NCBI GenBank assembly: GCA_026874595.1
Contig: CM049316.1
Location: forward strand, 43,971,695 to 44,035,694
Length of the DNA: 64,000 nucleotides
Direction: 5' to 3'
Origin: Sipunculus nudus
Taxonomy: Eukaryota; Annelida; Sipuncula; Golfingiida; Sipunculidae
Shown here: in pieces, positions 24,701 to 35,535 of the stretch
How positions within the stretch are numbered: the first letter of the stretch is position 1
Layout of the letters: each line of letters starts with the position of its first letter
Notes under the pieces: generated by a model
The model's database searches: none
What the model was told of the DNA's origin: nothing
What the model saw: only the letters and a program-made list of their open reading frames with translations
Program-made: the position numbers and the translations under genes

Positions 24701-24760
24701 AATTAAAAAATAATGTATATTTGATTGATTACCTAGAAAAAAGTATCCGTTGATCAAAGT
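21741..24760. other. No gene recognised
   Basis: AT-rich. It includes a 10-bp inverted repeat CAAGCTTCAT/ATGAAGCTTG at about 22180-22227 and a (TA)n tract at 22907-22935. A 61-codon ORF at 22556 begins QYVYTGKF, which recalls a BTB domain, but the resemblance stops there. Confidence 0.4.
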
Positions 24761-24769
24761 TATGTATTT

Positions 24770-25370
24770 TCATCTACAAATGTATGTAACCCTCATTTTG
24801 TTCATCAAAATATACATATTTCTATTCAATTTCATCATTTTATCAACTGGTTCGAAGATAGATTTCAAATAACTATAGTCCATTTCACCACCTGCTGTCC
24901 AACTGTTTTTTGTAGATGATTTACTTAAAAGTTTATATTTTTCAATATTTTCCAAGAACAACATATGGAAGTGACAACCTAAAATGGCAGTTAAGAATTT
25001 TACAATAAATCCCCCGTTTATGTTTCACAAGATTTTAGTCTCTTTATCATGATCTGGCAGATATGGTGTGTCCTTCCATAAGTAGCCATCTTTGTTTTAG
25101 CTTGTTATATTTTTTTGAGTGTTTACATGAGATCATCCAATCAGCAGTTGTCAGTTGAGGCTGTTTTAGCATGTGACCAATGACCTTGACCGCCATAAGT
25201 GGGTCTGATATGTTGTAAACTGTAGACTGATTTCTCATATTTTTAGAAAATTCTTTAACTCAAATAAGGTATTAGGAAGGAATTTAGTTACCTTGTTGAA
25301 AATTAGGTTCTCTTATCCTCTGCTCTACACTATAATTGTTTCCCTTAAAATGTAACAAATACAAATTTTC
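24770..25370 (-). repeat. Dispersed repeat, inverted copy of 11930-12175, with two short ORFs
   Basis: On the minus strand the blocks AAGGGAAACAATTATAGTG, ACCTAATTTTCAACA and ACAACATATCAGACCCACTT repeat those at 11930-12175. Downstream are two ORFs without stops for 63-64 codons (25238-25047 and 24964-24770); residues such as KHSKKYNKLKQRW and LENIEKYKLLSKSSTKNSW are helical and basic but match no family I recognise. A decayed mobile-element ORF is possible. Only the 230 bp shared with copy 1 are firm. Confidence 0.45.
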
Positions 25371-25446
25371 ATAGCAAAGAACAGACGGACATAAGGGGAT
25401 AAAACAGACTGTAGTCTGGAATATGGAAGGCTTCTTTCCAGAATAA

Positions 25447-26292
25447 TGTTACAGGTGGCCTTTTTATTGTGTACAGCGGTCTTACAGGTGACTGTTTTAT
25501 TGTGCACACGGATGTTCCATGTGTTGTTGGCATTTTGTGTGTGTGCCACGCGTAGCTCGTGTTGTAGCGGCCTCGCCTGGCCGGATGTTGCAGGCTCGGT
25601 TTAATCCGCATTGGATAAACCCTAGATACACAGCGTTCTTTGTTCTAGTATGTTCTTTGAACGTGTGTACTGTGTTAGATTCTTTAGATTGTTCGAGCAA
25701 TGGATGGTTCTCGGTTGGAGGTGAGAAGTTATAAATAGGGGGGCTGTGTTTCAGAGCCGAGAGGGAGGGGAGAGAATATTCAAGCGGACACAGAAGCGTG
25801 TATGTCAGTTTGTGGGACCTATTCCGATAAGTGCGGCAATTAAAGATTTTCTTCAGATTTTTTTTCTGGATTTGTGACGAACCTTATTTGGTCTTCAGTT
25901 TACTTTCTGGATTGTTACAAGAGCTTTACATTGGACTGTTATTCTCCGAGAGAATTTGTGTGAACTGTTCGTCCGGCTTATACTTTTTGAAGAACTTGTC
26001 GCTGTGACAGTGGTGGTATCAAGGTACTGTGCACTTTGTTTATTAGGTTGTGTGATTATATTGATTTGCTGTTATACTGTTGTTGTACTGTGTATTGATT
26101 TAGTGTATTGTAATGTTAGGGATGTTTTAAGAATAAATTATAGTTATTTGTTAACAAAAAAACACTGAATTCTTTATTCATGCCCCTAGAGATTTCACGC
26201 TGCCTAGTGTTACAGAATCTGATTTTTTATCGCCATTACAAAATTTATGTTCATCACGCATACGTGATCTGTTGATATTAGGTTCCGTAACA
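25447..26292 (+). mobile_element. Solo LTR, copy 1 (846 bp)
   Basis: The element starts TGTTACAGGTGG and ends GGTTCCGTAACA, so the ends form the TGTTAC...GTAACA inverted repeat usual for LTRs. It is flanked by a 4-bp duplication, ATAA at 25443-25446 and at 26293-26296. A TATA box (TTATAAATAGG, 25729-25739) and an AATAAA (26132-26137) mark the promoter and polyA site expected inside an LTR. No gag-pol lies beside it, so it is a solo LTR left by recombination. Copies 2 and 3 at 41368-42154 and 58826-59597 align along most of their length. A 4-bp AT-rich duplication fits Ty3/Gypsy elements. Confidence 0.8.
25729..25739 (+). promoter_or_regulatory. LTR TATA box, copy 1
   Basis: TTATAAATAGG is conserved in copy 2 (41617-41626) and as TATATAAAGG in copy 3 (59333-59344, minus). 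In all three it precedes an AGAGAG-rich segment that probably begins the R region. Confidence 0.65.
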
Positions 26293-27341
26293 ATAAACCC
26301 ACTATTAGTATCACTAACGTTGCATTTCTTATAAGTAACGTGATATCATACTTGAAAAATATATCCCCACCGTAAAACAAGACCAATAAGAATTATGCTT
26401 CGACTTAACTGTCCTCTTGAAACTTTGACTTAACACGTTGTAGTTTCTGCGATTGTGTTGTATCTCTAGAAGAAGATGAAGCAACGATGAAGCAAAAGGA
26501 CTCAAGTGACGGTGGGAACAAAAAAAAGTTAAATAACGGCGATCGTTAAAGTGTGCTTTGCACGGCGTCAACCCTCAAGTAAAACAGAAAGTTTCAGTGT
26601 TAACGATCGGAAAAGTGGGTGTTCGTGTCATGGCCCAGGGAGTTTTTTCCTGTTTTCCCAGATTGTCTGCCATTAGGAACAAAGTGTGAAGTTTTTAAAA
26701 TGTCGTAACACCCGTGTAAGTGTATACTAGGTGTTGTGTGTAGTAACTAAAGGCCCAAGGGTTTCCCTTGCCTTAAAACATAACCTGTGAGAGTATAAAT
26801 ATAAGCACCCTCAACATTCTTTGTCAGGATTCTTGTGTTTCTTACATTCATTTCCCCTTTTTTTCTGCCTTCGTTAAACGTTTTGTTTATTCGGAGGATC
26901 GGCACGCTACCCTTGATTATAAATGTGTGCAATGACAGATTATTTATTTTTAAATGTCACAATCAAACAACCTCATATCAAACAAATTATTCATTGATAA
27001 TATTAATATACTTTAACTCGAACTTACAAGGTTACATTCCAAGACAGGATAAGAGACAGAGAGAGGGAGATTTGGGGGGAGACAAACAGAGTCAGAGATA
27101 ATAAGGAAGAATTTGTTTCGAGTCATACATCAGTACTCCAACGATATAAACAAACGCACAGTGAAAATACATAAGGCCAATAAGAGTTGTTTTCTCAGGC
27201 ATGCACTGATTGGGTCAATTTTAACCCCCTCCCCCAATCCCAACCCCGCTTAGAAAAAACGTTATGATTTTCTGAAACAATTTACCGACTTGGATCTCCA
27301 TTTCTTTCAGGAAAAGAAAATAATAATAATTCAAGATTTTT
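26293..27341. other. No gene recognised
   Basis: Spacer between the solo LTR and the receptor exon. If the receptor has a further 3' exon on the minus strand it could lie here or to the left, but none was recognisable. Confidence 0.4.
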
Positions 27342-27707
27342 TTATGAATTATTATAAAGAATTAATTTATTTATCGAAACAGCATTATAAAAAAGGTAAA
27401 TAAATGACCACCCGCATTGATTTATGAAAAAGTGCCTGAGAAACCCACTTTCTTTGGCCTTACCTCCGTTCTCTTTTCGCTCACCACAAGAGAGGAGTCG
27501 CTTGAACGCTCTCCTGAACTTGACAGACATAGCGTTGTAAAGGATGGGGTTGATGGCGCTGTTCATATAGACCATGACCCGGCAGAAGAGTCGAAACCAA
27601 AGGTCTGTGTATTTGTGTGTGGCAAACGAGTTGTAGACAACGAAGGCCCGGTAAGGCAACCAGAATATAGCGAACAATCCAACCACCACCGCCAGCATCT
27701 TCACAAC
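27342..27707 (-). CDS. C-terminal exon of a TRH/EFLamide-receptor-like class A GPCR
   Basis: The minus strand opens right after a splice acceptor (TTTTGTGTTGAAG|GTTGTG, AG at 27708-27709, phase 0). It encodes VVKMLAVVVGLFAIFWLPYR (TM6 with the WLP motif and the PYR arginine typical of TRH receptors), an extracellular loop, then FRLFCRVMVYM and NSAINPILYN (TM7 with NPxxY), and helix 8 (SVKFRRAFKRLLSC, with a likely palmitoylated cysteine). Known family: TRH receptors, whose protostome orthologues bind EFLamide-type peptides, and which sit in the plasma membrane. A strong donor (GGAG|GTAAGG, GT at 27462-27463) lies shortly after helix 8. The residues beyond it up to the stop at 27342 look non-coding, so the exon probably ends at 27464 and the tail continues elsewhere. 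No TM1-TM5 exon is present up to 64000, so the upstream intron exceeds 36 kb or this is an orphan exon. The reading frame is intact. Confidence 0.88.
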   Translation of the reverse strand, partial: VVKMLAVVVGLFAIFWLPYRAFVVYNSFATHKYTDLWFRLFCRVMVYMNSAINPILYNAMSVKFRRAFKRLLSCGERKENGGKAKESGFLRHFFINQCGWSFIYLFYNAVSINKLILYNNS

Positions 27708-27719
27708 CTTCAACACAAA

Positions 27720-30161
27720 AGTTTACAGTGTACAAAACGCAATATGATGTGGTGAGGGACCAGCATTCTGCGCTGTTGGCTCGAAACTTCCGCCTGCCCG
27801 CCTGATGCAGCAAACCATCAAACCCTCGAAAACTGAAACGAAAACTAAACATATATTTCTTCATGTGCCCTGATGCCTAGTCAGTTTTATCAGGGTGTTT
27901 TATGTGTTTTAAGGTGAATTTGTATGTTGATTATATGTATCGGTAGGTTTTGTAATTAGGAGCGTTTTCGTGTTATAATAGTCTGAATATGGTATATTTG
28001 CTATTTTATCTTTAATATGGTGTTATCGTTACTTCCGTTATTATTATCATTATTATTATAATTATTATCATTATTATTATTATTGTAATAATATCACTTT
28101 CAAAATTTTGTCTTCCTAAACATACAACATTTAATGTAAAACGCATTCACTTTTATTATACCGTATGGTTGTTTACTTTCATTATTATTTCATTATTAGA
28201 CTTTAATAAAAATCATTTTTATTCAGGAATAGTGTTCTTTCTAATGGCATATACGTATTTATGTGGTTTTAAAGACGTAATAATGAAGTATGAAAGTATG
28301 ATATCCTAAAATTATAAAAAATTAAATGTCTAAAAGATGCTCTATTTTAAACATCCAACAAGAGCAAATTACGTTCTTCTGTTACAGTATTAAACTAAAT
28401 GATAATGTCGCAAATTATTTCTCTCCATTGTCTCTCTTTCTTGTTTAAAACTGAAAAAAAATATTGATTTGAACAAAGTTTAAATTTAAATTTTGAGAAG
28501 GAAAGGTGACAAAAAAACACTTTAAAATTATTGTCATACCATTTTATATTTATTCAATTCTTGATTGGATTGAAAGGATGAGGATTTGGCCGGAGATGCT
28601 ATCTTAAGAGCGAAACGAAATAGACTCATTGGATCAATAGTCTCCTCAAAGGGTTAACATTTCAAAAGAGATTTCAATTTAAAGAAATATTCAACTTTTT
28701 TGTAAATTAACTAATTGTTTACTGAGACAAAATGTATCCTATTTCAAAAGCAAGGAGTATTTATCTCGGTTACTCCAAAACAGTCCATGGTACATTTACC
28801 AGTTATACTACCCGATCAGGCAAATATTGCAAGCACAAACCAGTTAATTAGGCATCAAATTACTTTTTACAAAATAGGTAATATTATTCCATAATTCCTT
28901 CACTTCATATTTTCATTAATCAGTTGAAAGCACTCAAACAAATCACAACACTGTATACTCCCTGCACAGGAAACTCATCAGTTATAAATGAAGTAAACCC
29001 AGGATAACCCTGACCATCAATTATTGTTCACAGCAGTTTAAACAGCTAGTGCCATGACTTGCAGTTAGTCCTATCAGGCAAATTAGATTGCCTGCTATGA
29101 CGCGTTTCCCCTGCTCGTTACACGCGGGGGAATCCCAAAACTAAGACCGAAGATCTAGTAACACCCCAGTATGAATATCTAAGAAAAGTTCTAAAAAGAA
29201 ATCTTAAAATTTTGGTTATTTGCGTGGACACATGAAGTCCGTTTTTAATGGCTATATGTTCTTTTTGCTCAATTATTTAATAGAATTTGCAAAAGTGACA
29301 GTTTTTATTTTAATTTGTTTATTTACTCTTAGAGTTTCGACTTTTTTGGTGGTCGTCATTAAAATCTTATAGACAGAAATAACTATATTCAATAACATAA
29401 ATAAAGCGAAAGCCGTCAGTCCCTTAAAATAAGATAATACCTAATGCAAAAACCGGCCAAGACATTGCCGTATGTTCTATGAAAGAAAATGGCAGTTTGT
29501 TTCCATTCTGTTACAAACAAAAGTTTCCAATGGCTATGCCTATCCTCTCCGAAAGAGAATCAGGGCGGGAGTTAGCGTCATATCGACCCTCTGGAATTAC
29601 GACCAGATTACTGGCGCCATTTTGTCATGACATCTAAGTCTGAGGAACGCATTATAAGGCCTTATGAAGATGCAAATATTTTCGTCATTTCTTACAACGC
29701 TTCATGGCCTACAGGTACAATGTCAATCAACATAAAACAGACCAATCGTTAGCATTTTGGTGGAATTTCTAATAATACCAAACATAAGCGAGAAAAGTTC
29801 CGTTTTAACCCAGCACACTGGTAAACCCCTTGGCGTGTTTGTTGAATTTATGACCGCATGAACACAAGCATGGCTCGCTAGGGTTACAGGACGCAGGCAG
29901 CTTGCAGGCGATACAGGAAATGACCCGTGTCGATGGAGATGGTGTTTTAGTTCAGTTTGTGAGCTCACATGTATACTATTGTGTAAATACATTATTTTTA
30001 GCATACTATTGAGATTATGGGCCATTTACCACAATATGAATGCAACATGATGCAAGACCACTGCGATACATTCCTAGATATAATTTGTTTCTGGAAATCG
30101 AGTATATATATATAGATATATATATAGATTATAAGATAAATGTCTATGGCAAGTGGCTGCG

Positions 30162-30163
<2 letters not shown>
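27720..30163. other. Probable intron or intergenic DNA
   Basis: If the receptor gene is intact, this lies in its intron upstream of the TM6 exon. It contains an (ATT)n-type tract at 28037-28085. No exon or repeat was recognised. Confidence 0.4.
28037..28085. repeat. (ATT)n/(ATC)n trinucleotide tract
   Basis: Imperfect TTA/TCA trinucleotide units. Confidence 0.9.

Positions 30164-30245
<82 letters not shown>
30164..30245. repeat. (AT)n microsatellite
   Basis: About forty AT units, preceded by shorter interrupted TATATAGA units from 30103. Confidence 0.97.
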
Positions 30246-30247
<2 letters not shown>

Positions 30248-31855
30248 AAATATATTGCAGTGTAAACTTCTGATGTTCAATAGGTTATAATAGGTAAATC
30301 GTTGTATTTAGCGTAAAGCGTTATTTGAATTTAAGTCACTTTATACCTATAAAAAAAAAAAAAAATTCTTTGCCGTTAAAAAAAAAACTGTCCTTTTTCT
30401 TTTCTTTAAACTCAGAATCATTTAAAAAATAAATAAATAAACTGTTATTGATGGATGAGTGAAAGAGGTATTAGACTGCCAGTACCACATTCAATCTGTT
30501 GTAAACATGTAGTGGTAGTTTCAATCTAACATTAAATAATTTGCAGACCGGAAACTAACAAAACATGACTCCACGGATATAGATATAAAAATATACCTTT
30601 TGCTTTTCTCCACTTCATATACGATCTGACAATTTGTAAATTGCGAAATTGTTGTAAATGGGTATAGATGTGCAACTTATAATATTCTCCCGAGACATAG
30701 TTTACAACTGGAAACTCATGAACAAAGTTGAGACAAAAAGTAAAAGCAGACTTTAAAGTCAGAAAATTCATATTATGTGTATGTTTCATTTTGTGAATTA
30801 ACAGTTTATAGAACGAGGATTATATATTTATTCAAGAGAAATGTGGGGCAAGTACACCAAACTTGATATTGCATAACCGGTCTGTTAGCCCCTTTCGGAT
30901 ATTTAGGCCCTATATTCAATGAAAGGTTCCCTTAAAACCAAAAAAAAAATAATAAAGACGGTCTTTTTATCCCCTTTTTTTCACAATAAGTAAAGCATGC
31001 ACCTTTTAAATAATAATATTATGGTGATCCAGGTAAACTATTAATTATTTTTTATTTTTTTCTGGCTATCCTCATAAGTCCATCTATAACTGTTGAGTAC
31101 AGCTGCTAACAGACGAATCAACCAAAGTCGACAACCAAAATTGCATGCTTAACCTTGCTTCGCAGAGGTATAAATAACTCAGACTTCTCTCGAGCAAGCT
31201 GGTAGAATGGGGAAATCAAAGCAAAAGAATAAATGATCTGGACATTATGTTTTTCTATCAACCGATTTATAAGTAAAATAAGACTTGGGTATATTAATAA
31301 TCTCTTTTTAAGGTATGGTATAGAGATGAACATGAGATGTGAACACAAGTGCCAAACGATGTAAACATTTCATTCATTATTTAATCTCAAATAACTGATC
31401 AGTCATAAAATAAAGACACAACTATTTATTCACATTTAAGTGCATTAAACATCATTGAAAAGGGTAAACGAATAATTCATGATTGAATATTATTCTCTAA
31501 CTACATTTTGAGATATTACTCACCAGCGTTTATTTTGAATATAACTGGTATAGCTTAAATTATTTTTCCATGTTGGCAGTTGCTTCATTAGTCTATAACT
31601 TGCTTTTATACGTTCAAACGTCATATTTCTTTTATATATGCGTCTGAATTATAAAATGCATTTCTTTCGTTCGCATATTTAGGTATTATCGTTTGCATAC
31701 TAGTATTTATTTGCTAATTTATACATTTGTAATCGGTAATAAATCTTTCATAAAACGATGCTGTAGGTATTAAACACTGTCAGTTTACTAAAGTTTCTTG
31801 TACCGTTTTGTACATTTTTTGTACATTTGTGTGGCTTTTCACTTTGTGTCATAAA
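30246..31855. other. No gene recognised
   Basis: AT-rich with short A and T runs. Nothing recognised. Confidence 0.4.
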
Positions 31856-31856
31856 T

Positions 31857-31985
31857 ATCACGCCAGGAATAAAGGCCTCTGAGTGGCTCAAAATAATTTG
31901 CAGATGGCATGCGTCATAAAAATTCCGCCATACTTAAAGGCATCTGATTGGCCCAAAATAATCTGTAGATGGCGCAACGTGATGG
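31857..31985 (+). repeat. Diverged tandem duplication, unit about 65 bp
   Basis: CTCTGAGTGGCTCAAAATAA...GCAGATGGCATGCGTCAT is followed by CATCTGATTGGCCCAAAATAA...GTAGATGGCGCAACGTGAT. Confidence 0.6.
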
Positions 31986-32055
31986 TTCTGTACAACATCT
32001 ATGGAACGGACAAGGACAGCTTGGATGTCCAACAGGGATCATGACGGACAGAATC

Positions 32056-32200
32056 CCTTGTGTGGCTTTTTTACAAATTAGGTTCAAAAGACGCACAAGG
32101 CTGTTCTGTATAAAAAAAAACCCTCCGCCTTGTGTGGCTAGCCACAAAATGGAAAAAAGTCACACAAAGTTGGTTTGTACCTAAAATAAGCCACACAAGG
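32056..32200. repeat. Element bounded by CCTTGTGTGGCTT inverted repeats
   Basis: CCTTGTGTGGCTT at 32056-32068 is exactly complemented by AAGCCACACAAGG at 32188-32200. A third forward copy sits between them at 32128-32140 and ends in a 14-bp palindrome, TGTGGCTAGCCACA. The whole is 145 bp, with no ORF. Confidence 0.7.
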
Positions 32201-32439
32201 CCCTGTCGTAAAGAGGTTGAAACCGAGAGACGCGGACCATTTTTGCAGTCCTCTTTGTTAACGGCAGGGAAATAAAAAGATGCCTGATCCTAGTGAAGAC
32301 ATCCGTCTCTCGGAACGATTCCTATGGTTTACAACTTTTGTTTTTTTTCAGTTGAAAGGGTGATATTTGTATGACGGCAACTGAAAATAATGTAAAGAAA
32401 ATCTTCTTTGATAAAAAAAATGATAATGTTTTCAGCTGG

Positions 32440-32503
32440 AGGGGGAAGGGGGCGGGCTGTGCTGCAGTCCCCAAAGCTCCCCCTCTTGATCCGCCACTGA
32501 TTA
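32440..32503 (-). repeat. Fragment of the CAGGGGCGGATCCAG family
   Basis: On the minus strand it begins TCAGTGGCGGATCAAGAGGG and is G-rich, like the left end of the element at 18629. Confidence 0.45.
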
Positions 32504-33623
32504 ACGGAAGCCTGAAATACAAATTGATTGATAACTTCCCTGTTCTTCTGAGGCAAACAAGGAAAATGACTGTTGTAATACTCATCTGAATAATCTGTAG
32601 GCTTTAAACCCGCGCAATGCCTAAATGGGTAAGATAATAGTCAGACAATCTCTTTTATTCATAAAAATATTTCTTTAAACATTTCGCTCGCTAGTCAAAC
32701 AAAAAGCCAAAACCATGCAGAGTTTGTCTAATAAATTCATGTTTTTTTTGTTGAAAGGCAATATACTCTCCACGTTTGTCGCCCTATTACACGGCCTATA
32801 TGACTGTTTTCTCTCTTTTTTTTGGGGGGGGGGGGGAGGAGCGGAAAGATTTCCTGGCTTTTCTTGTCGCGTGCGAGAAGGTCAAGAGAGGGTTAGTTGT
32901 TTGTATAAGGTATAATTATTCTGTATCCGCCTTGGTCATGACAGGGTTATGTTTACAGACCACGGCCTGTCAACGTCCGGACGCTTCATATACATTTTTC
33001 ATCAGAATTATATTTTAAAACCCCTTTTTCCTGCAGCTAGTTCTTTGAAGTGCTGCGTTAACTAGGGTCTAATTCCTGTTCATGTTTTCTAAATCTCAGG
33101 TGCATACCGTCCAAGGTGGTAGGTCAAATATGTTTTCTCTTTGAAAATGATAAAAGAAATGTAATATAAGAAAATGACCCATATTTTATCACACTGTTTT
33201 AGCTGATTCAATATATTTTCCATATATTTCTATATTATCCTATGAAAAAAAGTCTCCTATAATTTCCTACATTTTCCAGTTTTTAGACCGTAATCTCTTA
33301 TATTTCCCTATATTTTGACTGTGAAGAGCCGTGTTTCTGATATAAATGTTAATATTGAATAATTACTGTTATATAAGCCTGTTATTATTGAAAACTTTCA
33401 TCATTTTTGTAGAACTAGGACAAGTAGCAGTCGTACAAGTACAGCCATTAAAAAACCAACGTTATTTGGAGTACAGTTAGTCATAGGGTGTAACATTAAA
33501 AACACATATGTGAACTGAAACTCCTATAATTTTCATATATTTTTAGGCTGAATCATTATACAAATGCAAATTGAGGATTCAAATTTTGTCAGTTGTTTAT
33601 AACAGTAAACCATTAGATTGATT

Positions 33624-33624
<1 letters not shown>
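32504..33624. other. No gene recognised
   Basis: It contains a G13 run near 32823 and a pyrimidine-rich stretch (33200-33320) with repeated CCTATAATTTCC/CCTATATTTT words. No gene. Confidence 0.4.
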
Positions 33625-33689
<65 letters not shown>

Positions 33690-33690
33690 T
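33625..33690. repeat. (TA)n microsatellite
   Basis: About thirty-two TA units with one G interruption at 33662. Confidence 0.97.
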
Positions 33691-34117
33691 TAATTCCGTT
33701 AAACACTATATGTGTGTATGCAAAATAAAATATCAATGGGTATTTATGCAATATTCTGGACCGGGTGTTAAATTCACTAGCAGCTACACATTTTCAATGT
33801 TGGCATCCTATCTCGAATAAACATAATTGCTTCATATGCAGTAAATGTTCATCAAGTAATTAAACATAGGAAACAATTCTGCCCTCAATTTGTAGCACTA
33901 AATATAATTAAAAGAAAACTCTTGAATATCAAAAAGAAAAATATATCGGAGGCAGGATTACAGGGCTACAAATATGCAGTTTTTTTTTATTATAAACCGT
34001 TCTCAAAACTTGACTACCAATTGGAGTTTTTCAAACTGCAAAAAAAAATTATCATCCAGGTAAATCAGATGAAAAACTTATTAATTAATTGTTACAATTA
34101 GATTGAGCATTTTGTAA

Positions 34118-34250
34118 ATGTCAGCAGACAATTATTGCAGCGAAGCAATAGCAATTTACAGTATCTCTTTGTCATACAAAAACTTAGTTTTAAACTGTAA
34201 AAATTAACTATCAGCTAACAACTGTTGCAGCGAAGCAATAACAATTAACT
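34118..34250 (+). repeat. Two copies of a small hairpin motif 92 bp apart
   Basis: CAATTATTGCAGCGAAGCAA and CAACTGTTGCAGCGAAGCAA each fold as TTGC-AGCGAA-GCAA stems and are followed by TARCAATT. Confidence 0.55.
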
Positions 34251-34279
34251 CTAATATCATATATGTTTTCTATTCCGTG

Positions 34280-34281
<2 letters not shown>

Positions 34282-34360
<79 letters not shown>
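34282..34360. repeat. (AT)n microsatellite
   Basis: About thirty-nine AT units with one AC interruption at about 34316. The downstream stretch to 35238 holds a fragment of the GGATCCGCCCCTG repeat (34410-34430) and otherwise nothing recognised. Confidence 0.97.
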
Positions 34361-34362
<2 letters not shown>

Positions 34363-35238
34363 CATGCAACGTATCTACTAGGCCCCCAGACACGCACACA
34401 CACTTGCAAATCCTGGATCCGCCCCTGCGTTTCCCAAATGTTATTTCTTCCACAGTTACAAGGTAATCTTTCCTTTTTTGGAAAACGCATTATTTTCGTT
34501 TTTCTATCAGTTTCCCGAGAAATATACGCCCCGAGCTGTCCGTATTGCTGATATACTCTAAAAAGGGGAGGCGAGCTCCACAACATTGCGGTTTTAAGTT
34601 CATTGCCCTCAACATTCCATCACTTCGCTCCTTAGTGCATACAGGTACACAATCTAAGTAGAAACTGAACAAAATCCCTCTCAGCACGCCTCACAGATAA
34701 TGGCTCCGTGTTCCTTCAGTAACACAGAAAGACGTAGCTGTCTTGTTTCACGGCTTCACAAGAAATCCTGGCACAATTAGCCCCCAGAAAGAACGTATAC
34801 GTCATTTTCCATTAGCGTTCACTCGCGTGTCACACAGAATTGACCTTTAGATGAAAAGATAAAATAAATCAGGACCTGCCTATCTAGGTGCTAAGTTGCT
34901 GTTTTCAAGGTTAAGTATCAGCTTCTTGTGGCACCAGCTGTGAAAGCCGGAAATTAAAGGAGAAATTGTAACCCAAATAATCTGACCAATCTGACGGAAG
35001 TTACCGATCTCATTCTGATGTAGCGAATGTTTTCTGACGTGATTTCACGCAGATAGCACGAAAGTAATAAATTAAGGTTTTGGCTGTAAAGCTTTAGCTG
35101 GTAAGTTCTTCTGATTTTTTATTACAAGAAGCCGCTGAACAGGAAGTGAGAGACTGTCAGTTCTGTAGAATAAAGTGTGCAGACAGACGAGGTATGTACT
35201 AGATCGATGAAGGGCTCACTCATACTTTTACCGCATTA

Positions 35239-35535
35239 AGCTGCCTTTCCACGAGCGTGGGGCGTTCATTGCGCGGGAAAGCGCGGCGTGAACGCGCTGT
35301 CAGAACCTTTCATTGAACGTGATTTTTCGGCCGTGCGATTGCGTTGCTTTGGCGGTCAGAATCGCTCTTGTGTTTAATTGATGTTGCCTTTCCATGACCT
35401 CGAGTTTCAACTCGTGAGCGTTCTATCTCAAGCATGTGGCGATTTCTGCAGAACGCCTTCTACGCTCTGCTATGTATATCCTCGCTAAGCAACGCAAATC
35501 GCATCGCAAAAAATCGCGTTCATTGAAAGGAAGCA
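35239..35535. mobile_element. CpG-rich MITE with TTA target duplication
   Basis: A 297-bp CpG-rich block has ends AGCTGCCTTTCCACGAGCG and, complemented from the right, TGCTTCCTTTCAATGAACGCG, an imperfect terminal inverted repeat. It is flanked by TTA at 35236-35238 and 35536-35538. An internal TTGCCTTTCCATGACC at about 35383 repeats the end motif. TTA duplication fits PIF/Harbinger-type elements. No ORF. Confidence 0.55.

Noticed and set aside
25519-26168. Several ORFs in the 25.5-26.2 kb region
   Set aside because: They lie wholly inside solo LTR copy 1 and are not conserved in copies 2 and 3.
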